From NCBI RefSeq assembly GCF_018070025.1, contig NZ_JAGPYQ010000001.1, positions 3,596,001 to 3,660,000 on the forward strand: DNA of 64,000 nt. The letters run 5' to 3'. The notes below the pieces were generated by a model. That model made no database searches. It was not told the origin of the DNA and worked only from the letters and a program-made list of their open reading frames with translations. Of the stretch, positions 60,882-64,000 are shown in pieces. The DNA is from Streptomyces liliiviolaceus. GTDB lineage: Bacteria; Actinomycetota; Actinomycetes; Streptomycetales; Streptomycetaceae. Position 1 is the first letter of the stretch. The number at the start of each line of letters is the position of its first letter. The position numbers and the translations under genes were made by a program.

Positions 60882-62320
60882 CCACCGCTTCCGCCTGGCA
60901 GGGCATGAACATCACCGTCGCCGGTCTCGGCGTGAGCGGCATCAGCGCCGCCCGCGCCCTGGCCGGCCTCGGCGCGTCGGTCACGGTCGTCGACGGCGGC
61001 GACTCCCCGGCGCACCGGGAGCGGGCCGTCCCCCTCGAACAGCAGGGCATCGCGGTACGCCTCGCGGACGCCGACACGCTGCCCGAGGGCACCGACCTGG
61101 TGGTCACCTCGCCCGGCTGGAAGCCCGGCAGCCCCCTCTTCGAGGCCGCCGCGGAGGCGGGCGTGGACGTCGTGGGCGACGTCGAGATCGCCTGGCGACT
61201 GCGCGGCCACGACGGCAGGAAGGCCGCCCCCTGGCTGGCCGTCACCGGCACCAACGGCAAGACCACCACGACCCGGATGCTCGCCTCGATCCTGGCCGCC
61301 GCGGGCCTGCGTACGGCCGCGGTGGGCAACATCGGCACACCGATCGTCGACGTCGTGCTGGGCCTCGACGAGGAGTACGCCGACCTCGACGTGCTCGCCG
61401 TCGAACTGTCCAGCTACCAGCTGCACTGGGCACCCTCGCTGCGCGCCCACTCCGCGGCCGTCCTGAACCTCGCACCCGACCACCTCGACTGGCACGGCTC
61501 CATGGAGGCGTACGCCGCCGACAAGGGCCGCGTCTACGAGGGCAATCAGGTGGCCTGTGTCTACAACGTGGCCGACAAGGCCACCGAGGACCTGGTGCGC
61601 GCGGCGGACGTCGAGGAGGGCTGCCGGGCCGTCGGCTTCACGCTCGGCACCCCCGGCCCCTCCCAACTCGGCGTCGTCGACGGCATCCTGGTCGACCGCG
61701 CCTTCGTCGAGGACCGGCACAAGCAGGCCCAGGAACTCGCGGAGATCGCGGACGTCGACCCGCCCGCCCCGCACAACATCGCCAACGCCCTCGCGGCGGC
61801 GGCCCTGGCCCGCGCCTTCGGAGTGCCCCCCAAGGCCGTCAGGGACGGTCTGAGGGCCTTCCGGCCCGACGCCCACCGCATCGAGCACGTGGCCGATGTG
61901 GACGGCGTCGCCTGGGTCGACGACTCCAAGGCCACCAACACGCATGCCGCGGAAGCGTCGTTGGCCGCGTACGAGTCGATCGTGTGGATCGCGGGCGGCC
62001 TCGCCAAAGGCGCGACCTTCGACGAACTCGTCGTCCGGTCCGCGAAGCGGCTGCGGGGCGTCGTGCTCTTCGGCGCGGACCGGGCCCTCATCCGGGAAGC
62101 CCTCGCGCGACACGCGCCCGAAGTACCGGTGGTCGAGCTCGACCGGACCGACACTGGTGCGATGCCCGCGGCGGTCCAGGAGGCGGCACGACTCGCCCGC
62201 GCCGGCGACACGGTGCTCCTGGCACCGGCCTGCGCTTCCATGGACATGTTCGCCAACTACAACCAGCGCGGTGACATGTTCGCGGAAGCGGTCCGCGAAC
62301 TCGGCGCCGCGGGCGCCTGA
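60878..62320 (+). CDS. murD: UDP-MurNAc-L-Ala:D-glutamate ligase MurD
   Basis: Adds D-Glu to UDP-MurNAc-L-Ala, 480 aa. N-terminal Rossmann-like [30 protein letters not shown], the ATP site [41 protein letters not shown], and the C-terminal [16 protein letters not shown] and [25 protein letters not shown] 60878 overlaps the mraY stop. ATG 60905 is an alternative, closer to the domain start. Confidence 0.96.
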   Translation: MTTASAWQGMNITVAGLGVSGISAARALAGLGASVTVVDGGDSPAHRERAVPLEQQGIAVRLADADTLPEGTDLVVTSPGWKPGSPLFEAAAEAGVDVVGDVEIAWRLRGHDGRKAAPWLAVTGTNGKTTTTRMLASILAAAGLRTAAVGNIGTPIVDVVLGLDEEYADLDVLAVELSSYQLHWAPSLRAHSAAVLNLAPDHLDWHGSMEAYAADKGRVYEGNQVACVYNVADKATEDLVRAADVEEGCRAVGFTLGTPGPSQLGVVDGILVDRAFVEDRHKQAQELAEIADVDPPAPHNIANALAAAALARAFGVPPKAVRDGLRAFRPDAHRIEHVADVDGVAWVDDSKATNTHAAEASLAAYESIVWIAGGLAKGATFDELVVRSAKRLRGVVLFGADRALIREALARHAPEVPVVELDRTDTGAMPAAVQEAARLARAGDTVLLAPACASMDMFANYNQRGDMFAEAVRELGAAGA

Positions 62321-62469
62321 CGGCAGGCCCCTGGCCGGCCCGGGCGCCCGGGATCCTTGGGAGCGACACGTGACGCCATCGTGGTCGGTGGACCGACAGC
62401 CCTCTGCCCGTGGCACCGCGCCGTGCGGTCCCGCACCCGTGCGCCCTCCCGTCCCGAGGGGAGACCGTC

Positions 62470-63828
62470 GTGCCCACTAGCCGTACAGGCCGTCCTCCCG
62501 TCCAGCGGGCCCCCCGGCGGCCCCCGGCCCCCCGCCCGCCCCGCGACAACCCCGTGGTGCGCCTCTACGGCCGCGCACGCCGTGCCTGGGACCGGCCGCT
62601 GACGGCGTACTACCTGATCCTCGGCGGCAGCCTGCTGATCACCGTGCTCGGCCTGGTGATGGTGTACTCCGCCTCCCAGATCACCGCGCTCCAGCTGTCG
62701 CTGCCGGGAAGCTACTTCTTCCGCAAGCAGTTCCTCGCGGCCGTGCTCGGCGGCCTGTTGCTGCTGGCCGCCTCCCGGATGCCGTCCAAGCTGCACCGGG
62801 CGCTCGCGTACCCGATGCTGCTCGGCTCGGTCTTCCTGATGATCCTCGTCCAGGTGCCGGGGATAGGAGTCGCGGTCAACGGCAACCAGAACTGGATCTC
62901 GGTCGGCGGCCCCTTCCAGCTCCAGCCCAGCGAGTTCGGCAAGCTCGCCCTCGTCCTGTGGGGGGCCGACCTGCTCGCCCGCAAGCAGGACAAGCGGCTG
63001 CTGACCCAGTGGAAGCACATGCTGGTGCCGCTCGTCCCCGTGGCGTTCATGCTGCTCGGGCTGATCATGCTCGGCGGCGACATGGGCACGGCGATCATCC
63101 TCACCGCGATCCTCTTCGGCCTGCTGTGGCTCGCGGGGGCACCGACCCGGCTCTTCGGCGGCGTCCTCGCCATCGCGCTGACCCTCGGCGTGATCCTCAT
63201 CAGGACCAGCCCCAACCGTATGGCCCGCCTCGCCTGCCTCGGCGCCACCGAACCGGGGCCCGGCGACTCCTGCTGGCAGGCCGTGCACGGCATCTACGCC
63301 CTCGCCTCCGGCGGCCTCTTCGGCTCGGGCCTGGGGGCGAGTGTGGAGAAATGGGGTCAACTCCCCGAGGCCCACACCGACTTCATCTTCGCGATCACAG
63401 GTGAGGAACTCGGTCTGGCGGGGACTCTGTCGGTACTCGCACTCTTCGCGGCTCTAGGCTATGCGGGTATCCGCGTGGCCGGACGCACGGAGGACCCCTT
63501 CGTGAGGTACGCCGCGGGTGGCGTGACCACCTGGATCACGGCCCAGGCCGTGATCAACATCGGTGCGGTGCTCGGTCTGCTGCCGATCGCCGGAGTCCCG
63601 CTCCCGCTGTTCTCCTACGGGGGTTCCGCCCTGTTGCCGACCATGTTCGCCATCGGGCTCCTGATCGCCTTCGCGCGTGAGGATCCCGCTGCGCGGACGG
63701 CACTCGCGATGCGGCAACCCCGCTTTGGCAGAAAGCGGGCTGCGGTGAGAGGCTCCGCTGTCCGGGGGCCTCGGAAGTGGAACACGATGCGACGGCGTGC
63801 CTCGGCGCGTTCGTCCGGAGAGCGGTGA
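62470..63828 (+). CDS. ftsW: Septal glycosyltransferase FtsW (SEDS family)
   Basis: Polytopic SEDS protein of 452 aa that polymerises lipid II at the septum together with FtsI. A Pro/Arg-rich N-terminal tail precedes ten helices. Conserved blocks are GLVMVYSASQI, RKQFLAAVLGGLLLLAASRMP, NGNQNWISVGGPFQLQPSEFGKLALVLWGADLLARK, MLGGDMGTAIIL, GGLFGSGLGASVEKWGQLPEAHTDFIFAITGEELG and PIAGVPLPLFSYGGSALL. GTG 62470 follows GGGGAG. The frame extends to 62410 but the added part is not family-like. Confidence 0.95.
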   Translation: MPTSRTGRPPVQRAPRRPPAPRPPRDNPVVRLYGRARRAWDRPLTAYYLILGGSLLITVLGLVMVYSASQITALQLSLPGSYFFRKQFLAAVLGGLLLLAASRMPSKLHRALAYPMLLGSVFLMILVQVPGIGVAVNGNQNWISVGGPFQLQPSEFGKLALVLWGADLLARKQDKRLLTQWKHMLVPLVPVAFMLLGLIMLGGDMGTAIILTAILFGLLWLAGAPTRLFGGVLAIALTLGVILIRTSPNRMARLACLGATEPGPGDSCWQAVHGIYALASGGLFGSGLGASVEKWGQLPEAHTDFIFAITGEELGLAGTLSVLALFAALGYAGIRVAGRTEDPFVRYAAGGVTTWITAQAVINIGAVLGLLPIAGVPLPLFSYGGSALLPTMFAIGLLIAFAREDPAARTALAMRQPRFGRKRAAVRGSAVRGPRKWNTMRRRASARSSGER

Positions 63829-63834
63829 ATTTCG

Positions 63835-64000
63835 GTGCATGTCGTACTCGCCGGTGGGGGGACCGCCGGCCACATCGAGCCCGCGCTCGCCCTCGCGGAC
63901 GCCCTGCGCAGGCAGGACCCGACCGTGGGAATCACGGCCCTGGGCACGGAGCGCGGACTTGAGACCAGGCTCGTACCGGAACGGGGCTACGAACTCGGGC
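63835..64000 (+). CDS. murG: MurG, 5' part (partial at window end)
   Basis: UDP-GlcNAc:lipid I N-acetylglucosaminyltransferase, first 55 codons. It starts at GTG 63835, 6 bp after ftsW, and reads [24 protein letters not shown], the glycine-rich loop diagnostic of Mur[21 protein letters not shown] follows, the second conserved block. GGAGAG at 63817-63822 serves as ribosome site. The gene runs out of the window in frame. Confidence 0.95.
   Translation, partial: MHVVLAGGGTAGHIEPALALADALRRQDPTVGITALGTERGLETRLVPERGYELG

Overview
The window is chromosomal DNA of a Streptomyces species. Base composition is very high in G+C and third codon positions are almost all G or C. GTG and TTG starts are common. 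Many starts lack a ribosome-binding site but have a TANNNT -10 hexamer 6-8 nt upstream, as leaderless actinobacterial mRNAs do. From memory, the gene order matches the S. coelicolor stretch running from an NlpC/P60 hydrolase through glkA, pfkA, the trp/aro genes and thiOSG-metF to the dcw (division and cell wall) cluster. No phage, IS element, CRISPR array, tRNA or rRNA is visible. This is core-genome sequence.

Region 1 (1-15.9 kb): the tail of an unidentified gene, a secreted NlpC/P60 hydrolase, a lipoprotein zinc peptidase, a DUF3253 gene, a LysR regulator, two glycosyltransferases (GT87 and a PimB'-type GT4), an acyl-CoA synthetase, a metallophosphoesterase, an SRPBCC protein, an ArsA-like protein with a degenerate P-loop, the DUF5304-glucokinase pair, an EEP hydrolase, a coupled membrane protein and an alpha/beta hydrolase. 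Region 2 (16-25.9 kb): a PlsC-type acyltransferase, the MacS/MacR-like two-component pair, a phosphofructokinase with PPi-type residues, a D-2-hydroxyacid dehydrogenase, fused anthranilate synthase TrpEG behind a Trp-codon attenuator, class II DAHP synthase, and the bfd/bfr iron-storage pair with an iron box. Region 3 (25.9-37 kb): a YedY-like oxidoreductase, DUF4396 behind a CsoR-like palindrome, endonuclease IV, a PASTA Ser/Thr kinase, thiO-thiS-thiG under a TPP riboswitch, a ferredoxin-reductase-like flavoprotein, an Rv2175c-family DNA-binding protein, thiE and metF.

Region 4 (37-52.6 kb): a membrane protein with a Tyr/Gln-rich tail, a CrtI-like oxidoreductase, DUF4126 behind a MacR-like box, an ABC/YhgE/TetR operon with a matching operator, a HEPN protein, a methyltransferase, DUF3040, a transglutaminase/DUF58/MoxR operon and a beta-carbonic anhydrase. 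Region 5 (52.7-64 kb): a strong promoter and structured leader followed by rsmH-ftsL-ftsI-murE-murF-mraY-murD-ftsW-murG. The genes are tightly packed, and several overlap by 4 bp. The window ends inside murG.

Non-coding features of note are dispersed palindromic repeats in three intergenic gaps, a nested 35-bp/25-bp perfect inverted repeat behind pfkA, perfect terminator hairpins, a candidate G-quadruplex, and a recurring leaderless-promoter arrangement at about a dozen genes.
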